A DNA stretch of 64,000 nucleotides from Brassica napus (taxonomy: Eukaryota > Streptophyta > Magnoliopsida > Brassicales > Brassicaceae): assembly GCF_020379485.1 (NCBI RefSeq), contig NC_063452.1, forward strand, positions 27,968,770 through 28,032,769, in the 5' to 3' direction. The notes under the pieces are model-generated. The model was not told the DNA's origin. It did no database searches and was given only the letters and a program-made list of their open reading frames with translations. This document shows positions 24,264 through 36,185 of the stretch, one piece after another. The number at the start of each line of letters is the position of its first letter. The stretch's first letter is position 1. The translations under genes and the position numbers were made by a program.

Positions 24264-27200
24264 CTAGTCTGTTTCCGAGTCATCATCACCAGATGAATCT
24301 GAATCTGGATCTTGGTGAAACTCTCCAATCACTGGTTCATCCTCTACGTGAACGACGGCTTCCTCTCCGAAGTCGGTTAAATCGACAACAAGGCCAACTC
24401 CAGCTAAATCTTCTGTTGCACTTAAGTTGCCGGATGTGCTTGGTTGTAGTGGGTCTTCCAGCTCAGAACTTCCCTGAACTCGGCCTCTCGGGTTGAGTCT
24501 TGTAACAGTAACCCATGGATCATCTCTGTTTCTTACCCGAGGGTACTTGATATAACAAACCTGTAACATTTAAAAAATTATTAGTAAAATTATAAATTAA
24601 TACACATGATGATGAATCATTCTAAATAAATAACATTTAATTACCTGATCGGTCTGAGAAGCAAGAATGAAAGGATCATAATATTGCAGCTTTCGCCTCG
24701 AATTTACTGATGTAACACCAAATGCATCTGTTCTCACACCTCGATCTAGAGTGTTGTCGTGCCAATCATAATAGAAAACAGTACAGCGCAATCCAACCAT
24801 GCCCAAATACTTGATTTCCAAAATCTCACGTATGTGTCCGTAGTATACATCATCTCCTGATGCAGAACAAACGCCAGCATCATAAGTCGTACTCGAACGT
24901 CTCCTCTTCTGAGTTGTGAATGCATATCCTCGAGTACAAAACCTCGAATATGACTTCACAAAATTTTTTGGTCCAACGACCGTATCCAATCGTCAAATGT
25001 TTCACCTCTGGCCAAACCAGCAGACACCTATATTAATAGCACATATATATGTTATATCAATAAATGTGAATTAGTATAAATATGTGATAAATGATATTTT
25101 AATTTGTTTAAAGCACTCACATAAGTAAACATCCATCCAGAAAATTCTCTCTGCTTCATTTCTTCTAGCTCGTCCTCTGTGGCGTATCTATATTCGAACC
25201 GTTTTTCTGCCATGAAAATCCTGTACATATGATGACAATAATGTACTTAATTAAGATTTAAATTTCAACTTGTTAAAATAAAAATTTGTAAGCTAATTTA
25301 TTTACCTCTCATATTGAAGAACATCTTCGCAGTTGGTGAGCAAATATGTTTGCAAATTACTGCGCTCCTGCTCAGTAAGTTGACGGTCCTTTGGTTTTCC
25401 GCTAAGTCGTCCAACGTCTGTGAAAATGTCTGGAACCGTAACATGATATGTTGCCCGTTCGCCTCTATCATCTTGCCGAGCAGGTCTTCTGTTTTTGGTC
25501 TGAACTTCTGCTGGAAAATAGTACTCGGCAAAGTTTGAAGTTTTTTCATTGATCATCTGTGCGACTATAGAACCTTCCACCCTACTTAAATTTTTCACCA
25601 TTTTCTTCAAATGGAACATATACCGCTCATACAGATACATCCATCTATACTGCACAGGACCACCAAGTTCCAATTCTCTTGCCAGGTGAATAACAAGATG
25701 CTCCATAACATCAAAAAATGAGGGAGGAAATATCTTCTCAAGGTTGCACTGAATCACGACTATGTTAGTCTTCAAATTTTCAATACCTTCAAGAGTCAAT
25801 GATCTCGTGCATAAATCGCGGAAGAAACCACTTATCCCTGCAATTGCGTCATGAACATTTCGTGGTAATAGTTCCTTAAAGGCAAACGGAAGGAGGTGCT
25901 GCATCATTACATGGCAATCATGGCTTTTCAAGCCAGTAAACTTTCCTTCCTTTATGTCGATACAGTTACGGAAATTAGATGCATAACTGTCTGGAAATTC
26001 CACATCGTTTGAAATCCAATCAAAGAACGCATCTTTTACCTCTGCATCAAGTCGGTATATGGGAAAAGGAGCCCTACCATTCTCATCAACATGAAGTTCT
26101 GAACGAGCACATATATCGACTAAATCCAGTGTTGACTTCAAATTATCCTTTGTTTTACCTTGAACATTAAGGATCGTGTTCATGAGATTGTCAAAAAAGT
26201 TCTTCTCAATATGCATGACATCTAAATTATGCCTTAGCAGATGATCCTCCCAGTATGGCAGATCCCAGAAAATACTTTTTTTGAGCCAGTTATGTAGGTC
26301 TCCAACAGCATCTACCGGAAAACGCTCATGTCCACCGACGTCTGGCGTCCTTTCTGCACCAAAATATCTTAGTTGTGTCTTCAAATCTTTCCCACAAATT
26401 TCTGGAGGTGGACTGTCAAACACCCTCTTGTTCTTCGTAAACAAATTCCTACTCCTACGATATGGATGATCAGGTGGTAGGAATCTCCTGTGACAGTCAA
26501 ACCAACACGTTTTCCTTCCGTGTTTTAGTTGGAAAGCATCAGTGTTATCTTGACAATATGGACATGATAGCCTTCCATGCGTTGTCCATCCAGATAACAT
26601 ACCATATGCTGGAAAATCACTTATTGTCCACATTAGTACTGCCCACATTTGAAAGTTTTCTTTACACGAAACATTGTATGTTTCAGCACCTTGAGCCCAT
26701 AGTTGTTGCAACTCATATATTAGTGGCTGAAGAAACACATCAAGTGATCTCTTAGGATGCTCTGGTCCGGGAACGAGAATCGAGAGAAACAAAAACTCTC
26801 GTCGCAAGCACAAGTTTGGGGGTAGGTTGTATGGTGTAAGAATGACTAGCCATAGAGAATACAGTCTTCCACTCTTGCCAAACGGGCTGAAACCATCAGT
26901 ACATAATCCAAGGTAGACATTTCTTCTCTCATACGCAAACTCGGGATACTTTGATTGGAAATGCTTCCACGCTTTTGCATCTAAAGGATGTCTGATCTCA
27001 CCATCTGTTGAGTGCTCCGCATGCCATCTCATTGGTTGCGCTGTGCGTTCAGACAAATACAACCTCTGCAACCTTTCCGTCAAAGGCAAATACCACATCC
27101 TTTTATATGGCACTGGAACTCTTCCACTCGTATCTTTATAACGAGGCTTTCCACAAAATTTGCATGTAACCCGCTGTTCATCCGCCCTCCAATAAATCAT

Positions 27201-27881
27201 GCAGTTGTCGCTGCATACATCTATTACCTGATACGATAAACCAAGCCCAGCTACGAGTTTCTGAACCTCGTAGTATGAACCAGGAGCTACATTATCCTCG
27301 GGTAGAATACCTTTTACAAAATCAGCAATAGCATCCACACAGTCTTCAGCCAAATTATAATTTGTTTTAATGCCCATCAATCTTGTAGCAGATGATAAAG
27401 CTGAATGACCATCTCTGCAACCTTCGTACAATGGTTGCTTTCCAGCATCCAACATATCATAAAATCTCCTAGCTTGTGCATTGGGTAAATCTTCCCTTCT
27501 AAAATGATCATTTACCATCTGCTCAGTACCTACACCATAATCTACATCCGTTCTAATTGGTTCTTCTAATCTAACCGCTGGCTGAGGTTCGCTAGTACTA
27601 CCATGTTCATAATCTGTTTCCCCATGATGATACCAAATTTTGTAACTTCGTGTAAACCCACTCAAATATAGATGAGTCCAAACATCCCACTCTTTAATAA
27701 CCTTTCTATTTTTACAATTAGAGCAAGGACATCTTAACATACATGTTTTTGCTTCCGGTTGTCGGTGAACTAACCCCATGAATTCGGTTATACCTCGTTG
27801 GTATTCTTCCGTAAGCAATCTCGTGTTCGGATCCAAATGAGGTCGATCGATCCAAGAACGAAAATAATTTGAAGAAGACAT
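24264..27881 (-). CDS. TNPD/TNP2-like CACTA transposase (one frameshift in exon 3)
   Basis: Four exons on the minus strand: 27881-25306, 25220-25121, 25027-24645, 24560-24264. Exon 1 encodes 858 residues: a transposase-associated N-terminal domain with a Cys-rich motif (CPCSNCKNR), a zinc-binding stretch (CKFCGKPRYKD), the tnp2 catalytic region (GLCTDGFSPFG, ISDFPAYGMLSG and CPYCQDNTDAF) and a DUF4218-like region (FPPSFFDVMEHLVIHL). Exon 3 encodes a DUF4216-like region (YYDPFILASQTDQ). The C-terminus is acidic. Exon 3 is 383 bases, one short of a multiple of three. The frame is lost near 24975, between FDDWI and VVGPKNF, and is right again only if one base is added. The transposase cleaves and joins the element ends with TNPA. 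The loss could be genuine or a sequencing error. Confidence 0.9.
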
Positions 27882-27966
27882 GTTTTTTATGAATCAAATT
27901 CGTGTGTAAAGAGAGTAAGAGGGAGGATGAAGATATGGAGTGAATGAAGAGGAAGAGGGGTGCTTG

Positions 27967-27974
27967 TATTTATA
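27967..27974 (-). promoter_or_regulatory. Likely TATA box of the TNPD gene
   Basis: TATAAATA on the minus strand lies about 90 bases before the ATG at 27881 and just inside the right subterminal repeats. Confidence 0.6.
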
Positions 27975-27989
27975 GTTGAAATCCTACTG

Positions 27990-28296
27990 ACAGCCCGAGG
28001 AAATTCCGACGGAATTCCGACGCCAACGGCTAGTTCGTCGGAATTTCCTCGGAATTTTTTAAATCCCCCAACGGCTCTCTAACGGCTATAATATATCCTC
28101 GGAATTCATCGGTTTTTTCCGAGGAATACATTTTTCCTCGGTATTCCATAAGAATATTTCGACGGATTAGTATTTCCTCGGAAATCCTTCGGTATATTCC
28201 AAGGAAATTCCGAGGAAACCAAATTTTGTGTTTCCTCGGAATTTCCTCGGTATATTCCGAGGATTTCATTTTCCGTCGGAATGTCCGTCAGAATAC
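27990..28296. repeat. CACTA right subterminal repeats
   Basis: Many TTCCTCGGAAT, TTCCGAGGAA and CGACGGAAT motifs, matching the left subterminal block and the satellite, precede the terminal inverted repeat. Confidence 0.85.
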
Positions 28297-28314
28297 CGCT
28301 GTTTTCTTGTAGTG
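28297..28314 (-). repeat. CACTA right terminal inverted repeat (with TSD ACA at 28315-28317)
   Basis: CGCTGTTTTCTTGTAGTG preceded by C, the reverse complement of the left end over at least 17 bases. Confidence 0.95.
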
Positions 28315-28317
28315 ACA

Positions 28318-28784
28318 GTAACTGAGCAACCGGAACAACACTAGGAGCGCGCAGCGCTAGAACGATCTCTTTCTTGGCCGGAGGAGGAGGCATAGAGTCA
28401 GCAGCCCTCTCCTTATCTTCGACGAGAATCAGAGTCATGGACGATCTAGCTGGTAAAGCCGAAGCATCCGGAACGACCGAGCCTGCGAGAGTTCTCGTAT
28501 CTCGCGGAGTTACGACCTCGGTCCCATGACCAGGAGCAATGGCCAGTGCAGAAGAGGACGGGAACTCGGAGCAATGGCCAGTGCAGAAGAGGACGGGATC
28601 TCGCGGAGTTACGACCTCGAACCTGTTCCTTTTGGGCTTGGCGACGAACTAGTCTCTCTCGAAAGGAGAGATGGTCAGCAACGCAAGCCGGCGCTTCGAC
28701 CGGAGAAGTTGGAATCGGAGCCGGAGAGGTGGCCTCGCCCATCTCAACATCGGAACTTCTCTTGTCACCATGGGAAGAAGACAT
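28318..28784 (-). pseudogene. 5' part of the antisense ORF of element C
   Basis: Minus strand, starting MSSSHGDKRSSDVEMG at 28784, similar only in its first residues and position to the aORFs of A and H. A local duplication (two copies of GAGCAATGGCCAGTGCAGAA, at about 28533 and 28570) disrupts the following part, and the frame then meets the CACTA right end. The central domain seen in the other aORFs is absent, so this aORF was already shortened. Confidence 0.5.
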
Positions 28785-28871
28785 GTTAAAGGCAAAATAT
28801 TTGGAGCTAGAGAGGTTTTGAAGGTTTGGAGAAGGAAATGTGTGAAGCAAATGAATGACAAGAGCTCACTA

Positions 28872-28877
28872 CTTATA
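28872..28877 (-). promoter_or_regulatory. TATA-like box of element C aORF
   Basis: CTATAAG on the minus strand, about 90 bases before the aORF start, matching that at 3851-3856 in element A. Confidence 0.5.
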
Positions 28878-29012
28878 GAAGTATGGGCTCGGAATTTTAT
28901 ACTTTTTAATATACACTTTCTCGAGAATTCTCTTCTGCCGAGTTTGAAGTAAACTTCGTTCAATACGCCTAACTTTGCCAAAATCATCAAACCGCGCGCT
29001 AGAGTCTCGACT

Positions 29013-29033
29013 CTAACGAGCTGGGGGGCTAAC
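29013..29033 (+). other. Polypurine tract of element C
   Basis: ACGAGCTGGGGGGCTAAC ends exactly at the LTR start TGTTGGGG. Confidence 0.8.
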
Positions 29034-29945
29034 TGTTGGGGTTAAAAACGGTTACGACGAAGTTAACATTCAAAACGTCCGAAGAAGAAAACGGAAAACC
29101 TTCTTCGACAAATACTTTTTCGACATAGATTCTTCCTTACGAAAAGCTTTGCGGAGGAAACATGAGACATCAGACAAGAGCTCGAAAAGGGTCGCCACAC
29201 AGCGACCGAACGCATGTTCCGCTCGATCGCTACGTAGCGACCGAGCTCGAGCCAAAGCTCGGTCGCTACGAAGCGACTGAGCGTCCGTTCCGCTCGGTCA
29301 CTACGTAGTGGCCGAGCTAGAGCCGAAGCTAGGTCGCTACGTAGCGACCGAGCCCAAGCCGAAGCTCGGTCGCTATGTAGCGACCGAGTGTCCGTTCCGC
29401 TCGATCGCTACGTAGCGACCAAGTTCTTCCGAAACGTCGATACAACATTAGTCCATGCATTCTCGTCTACCCTTCGATGCTATCTCCCGAAGACCATAGC
29501 GAACCCATTTCACATTTCCCGCCATTCTAAGTCATCGATCAAACTTTACCGTAAAAACCACGGAAAGTTCATTCTTTACCGAAAGAAGCCGTAATAAACG
29601 TTTCGAGTCAGAAGACGGCCCAAAAGGACCTAAGACATGACTCGAGGCCCAACTTACTATTTCTTAACCAACAGCTCGTAAGCCGCATGACGGTTTACGC
29701 TTGGTTCGCAAGGAAAGATAAATGTCAAGTTTCCGCGGATAAATACAAAATTTTGAAGATAATTACGAAGATCGGAAAAAATGGAATATCTCCATTTTTA
29801 TGCTATGGCGGCTTAAGGGCAGAAGAGGAAAAGCTATGATTGCTTGGTGTGTGGTTTAGCCGATATCCAAGACCTCTGGGAAATTAGGGTTTTCCTAACT
29901 TTACTAATTTAACGGAAATCGACGGTGTGAATTTCGGTTCCCATA
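29034..29945 (+). repeat. 3' LTR of Tat element C
   Basis: It begins TGTTGGGGTTAAAAACGG and ends TTCCCATA like the 5' LTR at 9083-10180. It lacks about 190 bases around 29835 that include the TATA-box and U5 start, a different deletion from that in the 5' LTR. The next base starts the inside of an Athila-type protease frame. Confidence 0.9.
29190..29420. repeat. LTR palindrome array in element C 3' LTR
   Basis: About six copies of GTCGCTACGTAGCGAC or close variants about 40 bp apart. The 5' LTR of the same element has about five, so units have been gained or lost since insertion. Confidence 0.85.
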
Positions 29946-30872
29946 GAGACCAAGGAAACTGAACCGGACATACATAGGATCTTCAATCATGTCAGAGAAA
30001 AGATGAAGCAGATGATTACACTGAAGAAGAAGAGTGATCCTGGAAAATTTGCAATGCCATGTTTGTTGAAGGGCATTGAGTTTCCGTGTGCGCTGTGTGA
30101 CACAGGTTCATCAGTCAGCATACTACCCAAGGTAATAGCAGACCATCTGGGTCTGAAGATAGATCCTTCGGAAGATTCGTTTACTTTTGTGGACTATTCT
30201 ACGAGGAACTCAGGAGGAATCATCAGAAACCTTGAGGTGCATATTGGTAATGCAGTAGTTCCAGTTGACTTCCATGTCATGGACAACAAGATAAATATGA
30301 ATCATTCTCTACTACTTGGGAGAGCCTTCATTGCTACTGTCGGAGCAGTTTGCAACATGCAGACTAATCAGTTGTGTCTAACACTGATAAATCCTGATAT
30401 CTACTATGATCTAGTCAGAATTGTCAAGCCCCAGACGTCCAACACTGGAGTTAATACAAGATTCATAGCAGCATGCTACTGCGAACTTAAAGTTGAATAC
30501 GAGACAGAGTATGAAGCATCGATCGATAACCGGAGTTACACATCGATCAACAGTGTCATTCAACCAACGATCGGTAACCACTCTAGGGAATCGATCGACA
30601 ACAGTCTTGTGAATGAAATTTTCTCTTTGCCAGTACACTGCTATCTGAGCTTTGCAGTTAACGCCCAACCACAGACATCGATTGATTACCATTACGGTGA
30701 CATGATCAGCAGACAGGGCGACTATTCTATTGGCAGTTGGGCAGACGATAGTCATCATGAGAGATTTTCAGTAGACACTGAATTACCTGAGATGCGATCT
30801 GATGAGTATGACGAGGACTACCACATAGATAAGATTATTGAGTACGGTGGTCTTGTCACGGATGATAGATGA
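29946..30872 (+). pseudogene. gag-end/protease fragment of Athila-type element G
   Basis: The frame is open from the LTR junction: ETKETEPDIHRIFNHV, then DPGKFAMPC, the protease active site ALCDTGSSVSILP (intact DTGS) and the flap-like LLLGRAFIATVGAVC. It matches residues around 490-630 of the 727-residue protein of element E (51858-54041). After the protease come spaced SID words (ASIDNRSYTSIN, QTSIDYH), encoded by repeated TCGATCGA-type sequence. The stop is at 30870-30872. The left part of the gene was cut off at the element C LTR. Confidence 0.85.
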
Positions 30873-32108
30873 GTTCTCCATACATCGATTGCAGATAATA
30901 AGGCGACATCGATCGACAACAACACCAAGCCAGTGATCGACACTCATCACACACCAGATTTCGAGGTACAACTAAAAGATAATACATATTATGGTTATCT
31001 AACTACGGAGGAATTTGGTATTTTCAGGGATCCAGAAGGCCAAGCACGAGCCATGGATGGACGCATTCTCAACATATCCAAGGAGGATATTGCTGAAGTC
31101 ATTGCCATGAGCGGGCCCAGAAACTTCCTGGACACCCAGAATAGAGTTGAGGATCCACCATCGGTTGACAAAGCAGATGCATCATTGATCAACGGTCAGT
31201 CCGAATTCAGACTAAGAGCGCTTCATCAGAACAGGAAAAGGAAACCTCATTGGGAGATGAGAAGCGAGTATTGTGTAATATCAACCGTGCCGGAGCAAGC
31301 CACCTACAGAAAAGCAGAGGTTGATGAATTGGTAGCGAGTATCTACAGAGCTAAGAGGACGACAGATGATTCTCATTCCAAGATGCTCGATGACGTCTAC
31401 TACCCATACGACAACAGTTTAAGCTGGTTGACCACACGCACGGATGAGATGATGCAAGACATAGCCATGATTCAGGAACAACATGCAGTCGGCGCATGAG
31501 CATCGATATCAATCGCCGATCACATTCAGCCATCGATCGATGCCCGCACCCGAACATCGATCGACGCTCGACTTGCAACATTCGAAGATAGGCTACAAGC
31601 ATTCACCTACAGGCTTGATGGTGTCTACTACCCACTCCGTGATGGTATCGACTCATTGACTACACGCCTGGACGCGTTGCAGCAAGAGATGGACACGATT
31701 CAAAGACAGCTAGATTTTCAAGGAGAACAGTCACCATCGACCGACTGACGCACTAGCCCATCGATCAACAGCGACCTTACATCATTGCGAGGCAAGCTGG
31801 TAACCGAGAAGTTCTTACAGGATAAGCTTGATGAGATCACTTTCTCTCAAGACTTGTTGAAAGAAGACATCTATCAGGAGTTGAAGGTTAGCTCAGAATC
31901 AACATATGCCAGACTTGGAATGCATCAGCGCAGCATGAACAACCTTCAGAATAGGATGCATGTCAATGAGGTTGATAAAGAGATACTGAAAAGTCAGTGG
32001 ACCAGAGGAGATGAGGCCATAAGAAGTTTCATTGGTACATGGTTCCAGATGAGTGAGGAAGATGTAGACACGTGTTTCCCAACAGGTAGTCATCCACCTC
32101 CTTACTAG
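30873..32108 (+). pseudogene. Downstream region of element G polyprotein (coiled coil, SID repeats)
   Basis: The same frame continues past three stops (30870, 31497, 31746). Visible pieces are SIDNNTKPVID, then YGYLTTEEFGIFRDPEGQ, two repeats of a YYP-(Y/L)-SLTTR-type block (31390-31470 and 31620-31700) and a Gln/Asp-rich coiled coil ending CFPTGSHPPPY. There is no RT, RNase H or integrase before the conserved post-pol motif at 32122. I do not recognise a family for this part. Confidence 0.6.
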
Positions 32109-32121
32109 CCAACCTACTTCC

Positions 32122-32168
32122 AAAGTCAAGCTAATGACTATAACAAAGCGCTGAGTGGGAGGCAACCA
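32122..32168 (+). ncRNA. Conserved post-pol element, Athila type, copy in G
   Basis: AAGTCAAGCTAATGACT forms an AGTCA/TGACT hairpin. AAAGCGCT and GTGGGAGGCAACC follow. The same series stands at 57908-57957 in F and reversed at 51564-51613 in E. The second stem is weakened here (CCAAC in place of CCCAC). Confidence 0.55.
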
Positions 32169-33375
32169 ACTATTAGGTAATTTCTTTCAGTTTTAATATT
32201 TAACGTTACTTATTTTTGGATTCAATTTATAACAGGTCTAAAAAAATATATATATAGAAAAACCCAGAAAAAACCAAAAAGAGACCAAAGGGGACATTTA
32301 CTTGTCATTCGACCGATGAGATCAAGTCGACATCGTTCGACATCAGAAACGAACGATATACACTTCAGTGTAACGATCTACATCGACATCAGCGATCAGG
32401 TATACCGTTTTCGTTGTTACATATTTTCCTTATGATTTATGTTATCACCAAACTCCGACTAGATATACACTGGGGACAGTGATATTTAAGTCTGGGGGAG
32501 GTTTACTGATATTAATTTACTTATGAGTTTTATTAATGTTTTCAAAAAGTTTTTATTGAGTCAAAAGGGGACAATGGACTTTTACAGTTTTCCTTACTTA
32601 TCTAACCACTCTTTAGCACCATTCTTAGATTTATTGACTGCAGAATGTACTATAGATGCTAAAGTGGATCATCCTGCCAATTACTCACACTTGCTGAGAA
32701 TGTTTGAAAGAACCAAGCTGACCTCCAACCTAATTGAGCTCAACTTTCTTGTCTTTGGGCTTGGTATACATTGGATCGGAATCTTCCTGCAAGTCTGAAA
32801 GGTATTAGACTTAGTGTCACTGGTTTTCCTTCCACCTCGCTTTGGCATCCATATATATTTACAAAAGATTGAGATGATTTCTTGCGGTGTAGAGGGGTAG
32901 GAGTGTCTCATGCGACCCCATTATTATAATCTAGTAGAATGATCACACATTTTTTCGAAGCGAGGGCTAAATACATTATCGATGACCCCATTATTCGCCT
33001 ACAACTTTGCCCACTTAAAAAAAAACGGATCCAGAGAGGAGAAAAGAGAGAAGGGGAATCAGAAAAGGTTACATGTAGGTCCATATACTTGTTTGAGTTG
33101 ATTCCATGTGTTCAGTGATCGATACTCTTAAGGTAAAGCCTACACTTTTATTTTAAGTAAGAAATGAGGTCAGTAGATGGGTTAGTCAGACATGATTAGT
33201 TAAGTTGCTGGATGAATGGAACTAGTTGCTAAACTAGGATATTGCATATGAAGTACTTCTAAAAGTTAAGACTGATTTGATGTGGTTTGCAATATAGTTG
33301 AGGTGATGATAGTAAGTTCTTACATTGTGTGAGTCATTGATGTTTCCAAACCGCTTCCAGAGAGACTGCTCATTG
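32169..33375. other. Non-coding 3' region of element G
   Basis: No gene seen. It contains (TA)n at 32250, TCGAC-rich patches at 32310-32400 and sequences shared in reverse with element E, such as the ATACACTGGGGACAGTG word (32465) and CTAAAGTGGATCA (32660). Confidence 0.75.
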
Positions 33376-33415
33376 TTTTGCTTGAGGACAAGCAAAAGAA
33401 TAAGTCTGGGGGTGT
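33376..33415 (+). other. Hairpin plus polypurine tract of element G
   Basis: TTTTGCTTG-AGGA-CAAGCAAAA (33376-33397) is a 9-bp perfect hairpin, followed by TAAGTCTGGGGGTGT, the PPT. The LTR starts at 33416. Confidence 0.75.
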
Positions 33416-33719
33416 TGATATACCATGGATTTTACCTACTTTTAGTCATGGTATATAGGTGGTTTAAATACATTATAGTTGTTTTGGAGTCTTTTTAGTA
33501 TGTTTTCAAGTTTTGGAGTTATTTGGAGGAAAATGCTGATTTTTGTGCTTTTTGGAGATAAAATGATAAAGATCCGTAGCTGACCATCGAACTGCCCAGC
33601 GGTCGATGATTGAAGACGATACTCGATCGACACACACTCTGTGTTGTCGATCGATAGCAAAGCGCGCAAAGGCCAGATTTGGTTCTAGCCGACTTTAAAC
33701 CCAAATCCCACAAGAATTT
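33416..33719 (+). repeat. Start of 3' LTR of element G, cut by element F
   Basis: It begins TGATATACCATGGATTTTAC, close to the E LTR start TGATAGACCATGGATTTTAC, and contains TCGATCGA motifs. It stops at 33719 where the F LTR begins, so F inserted into this LTR. Confidence 0.8.
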
Positions 33720-34224
33720 TGATATTTTGTGTTTTTGGCACATTATATGTATGTTTTACTAATAGTTTTCAAAGTTTTATCGAGTCTTTTTAGTTCCTTT
33801 GAGTCATTACAGGCCTGGAGTTGCATTGGATGGGAGATGGACCAGTTGGATAAAAACAGTGTGATTTGGAGTCCTTCGCGCAGAACAGTCGAGCGGAGCA
33901 GTCTGAGTGTCTGCTCCAGCGGCAGAGATTTAAAAGGAAGTTTCCAAATATTTCGGGATTTGCCCTAGTTTTCCTATTTTTCCCTCTAGCCGCCTGTGGC
34001 TCGTATATATGTTCTTCTTTTATTTGCTTTATGACCTACCTTAGCTTTTACGCAAGAAAGACCTAGAGAGCTTTGTGATTTTGGCGATTGCTACTTGTAA
34101 GGGAGAATGCCTCATCTATCTCCTAGAGAAGATTATCCTGAACCCTCTAATTTCTATTATCTATTACATGCAATATTATTCAGAAATCATGCTTCTCTGT
34201 TCTTGTGTTATGTCTGAGTAGTCA

Positions 34225-35433
34225 TGTTGGGGTCAAAAACGGTTACGACGAAGTTAACGTCCAAATTCCCGAAGAAGAAAAAACATAGAAGAATTCTTCG
34301 ACAAATATACTTTCGAAATAGATTCTTCTTTACGAAAAACCTCTGCGGACGAAACACGAATCATCGGACAAGAGCTCAAGAAGGATCGTTATGCAGCGAC
34401 CAAACGCATGCTCCGCTCGGTCGCTACGTAGCGACCAAATTCGAGCCAAAGCTCAGTCGCTGCATAACAACCAAACGCCCATTCCGCTCGGACGCTACGT
34501 AGCGACCGAGGTCGAGTAGAAGCTAGGTCACTACGTAGCGACCGAGCTCAAGCCGAAGCTCGGTTGCTATGTAGCGACCGACCTCTAACCAAAGTTCGGT
34601 CGCTACGTAGCGACCGAGCTCTTCCGAAACGTCGATACGACATCAGTCCATGCATTCTCGTCTACCCTTCGATGCTATCTCCCGAATACCGTAGCGAACC
34701 CATCTCACGTTCCCCACCATTTCTAAGTTATCAATCAAACTTTACCGTAAAAACCGCGGAAAGTTCATTCTTTATCGAAAGAAGCCGTAATAAACGCTTC
34801 GAGTCGAAAGACGGCCCAAAGGGACCTAGGACACTACTCAAGGCCCAACTTACGATTTCTTAACCAACAGCCCATAAACCGCATGTCAGTTTACGCTTGG
34901 TCCGCAAGGGGAGATAAATGTCAAGTTTCCCTGGATAAATACGAAACTTTGAAGATAATTACGAAGATCGGAAAAAATGGAATATCTCCATTTTTATGCT
35001 ATGGCGGCTTAAGGGCAGAAGAAAAAAGGCGTAAACCGACCTTGGAGTCATTATATAAGGGGTCCTAGGCGAGAGGCATGAGGGGAGGATTTTTCCAGAG
35101 CGAACTTAGCACTTAGAGCAATTAGGCATATATCCGTTTTTGTTATTCGAGCTGCGACTCAACTAGGTTTTTGCCGTCTTAGGTTTAGAACTAGGAATCT
35201 CGCCGACAGCTCTCGTAGCCCAGGCTCTTACCTTGTTGTAACGCTCAAGCGCGAATTCGGAATATGATCTACTTTGCTCTCTCTTTTGATTTCTTATACT
35301 TTATCGTTGTCATTATCGTGTTCTGATTGCTTGGCGTGTGGTATTAGCAGATATCCGGGACCTCTGGGAAATTAGGGTTTTCCTAGTTTCCTTATTTAAA
35401 CGGAAATCGACAGTGTGAATTTCGGTTCCCACA
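34225..35433 (+). mobile_element. Solo LTR of the Tat family
   Basis: A complete LTR (TGTTGGGGTC to GGTTCCCACA) with TATA box at 35052-35058 is flanked by perfect AGTCA duplications (34220-34224 and 35434-35438). No internal sequence is left, so a full element inserted here and was removed by recombination between its two LTRs. Confidence 0.95.
34388..34620. repeat. LTR palindrome array in solo LTR
   Basis: About five GTCGCTACGTAGCGAC-type palindromes, two of them degraded (one reads GTCGCTGCATAACAAC). Confidence 0.8.
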
Positions 35434-36077
35434 AGTCACGGAGTTAGTTTAGGGTTCTAGGGTTTTGGATTGGCGAGCTGAAGCATAAATAAGTCATCTT
35501 AATATTGTCTACATTCATATCTGTTCTTATTTCTTGCATTGAACTGATCACTTAGTGCATGAATTAGGGTTAATCAATTTAACTAACCGTTGGTTGATAA
35601 CTTGATATGATTTGAATGAGCTTTGCATCCCTAGTCAGCGAGGGTAGATATTAGGGTGTATTGTGAACATATCGGACTTGATCTCTAAAGCTTGCTATCG
35701 TGTCTTGATCCAAACGAGAGTTTAGGTATCAAGACCGATCTGCAAATAATCAACACCACAACAGTGGGTTGCTTTAACCTGAGTCATCCGAGTTTGGACT
35801 TGTGTAAACTGGACTTGAATAATTGCTTGGCTTGCGATTTCCTTACCTGAAGAAGAATCCCTAGACTAGCGCCTTTAATTAGTTTGAAAACAACCTCACC
35901 TTGTTATTTGTTCTTTACGTTACCTTACTATTTTAAAAACCCCACTATTGTTTAAGCTTAATTCTGATCCCATAAAGATAAAGTGTGAACTGGTCCTCTG
36001 GAATTGAATCTAAAGATATTACAATTACACTGTTAACGTAACAGTAGACAATGATCCAATTTTAGTGTATCAAGTTT

Positions 36078-36097
36078 TGGCGCTGTTGCGACGGGGA
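36078..36097 (+). other. Primer-binding site of element F
   Basis: TGGCGCTGTTGCGACGGGGA, a degraded form of the Athila-type TGGCGCCGTTGCCGGGGA present intact (reversed) at 54868-54885. Confidence 0.8.
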
Positions 36098-36185
36098 CTA
36101 GCTTTTTACCTTTATTTTTCGGTTATTTATTTAGTCTAAAACCTCTAACTTGTTTAATCCTTTTTGCAGCTAATAACCCAGGTGC

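Larger units (their letters stand above)
33720..36072 (+). repeat. 5' LTR of Athila element F, interrupted by a solo LTR
   Basis: It begins TGATATTTTGTGTTTTTGG and ends GTGTATCA, five bases before the primer site. The start is nearly the same as the 3' LTR start at 63814. Removing the inserted 1209-bp LTR and one AGTCA copy leaves an LTR of about 1140 bases. Confidence 0.85.

Noticed and set aside
28526..28952. Overlapping plus-strand frames of 87-93 residues
   Set aside because: Opposite strand of the element C antisense ORF and its local duplication; no homology seen.
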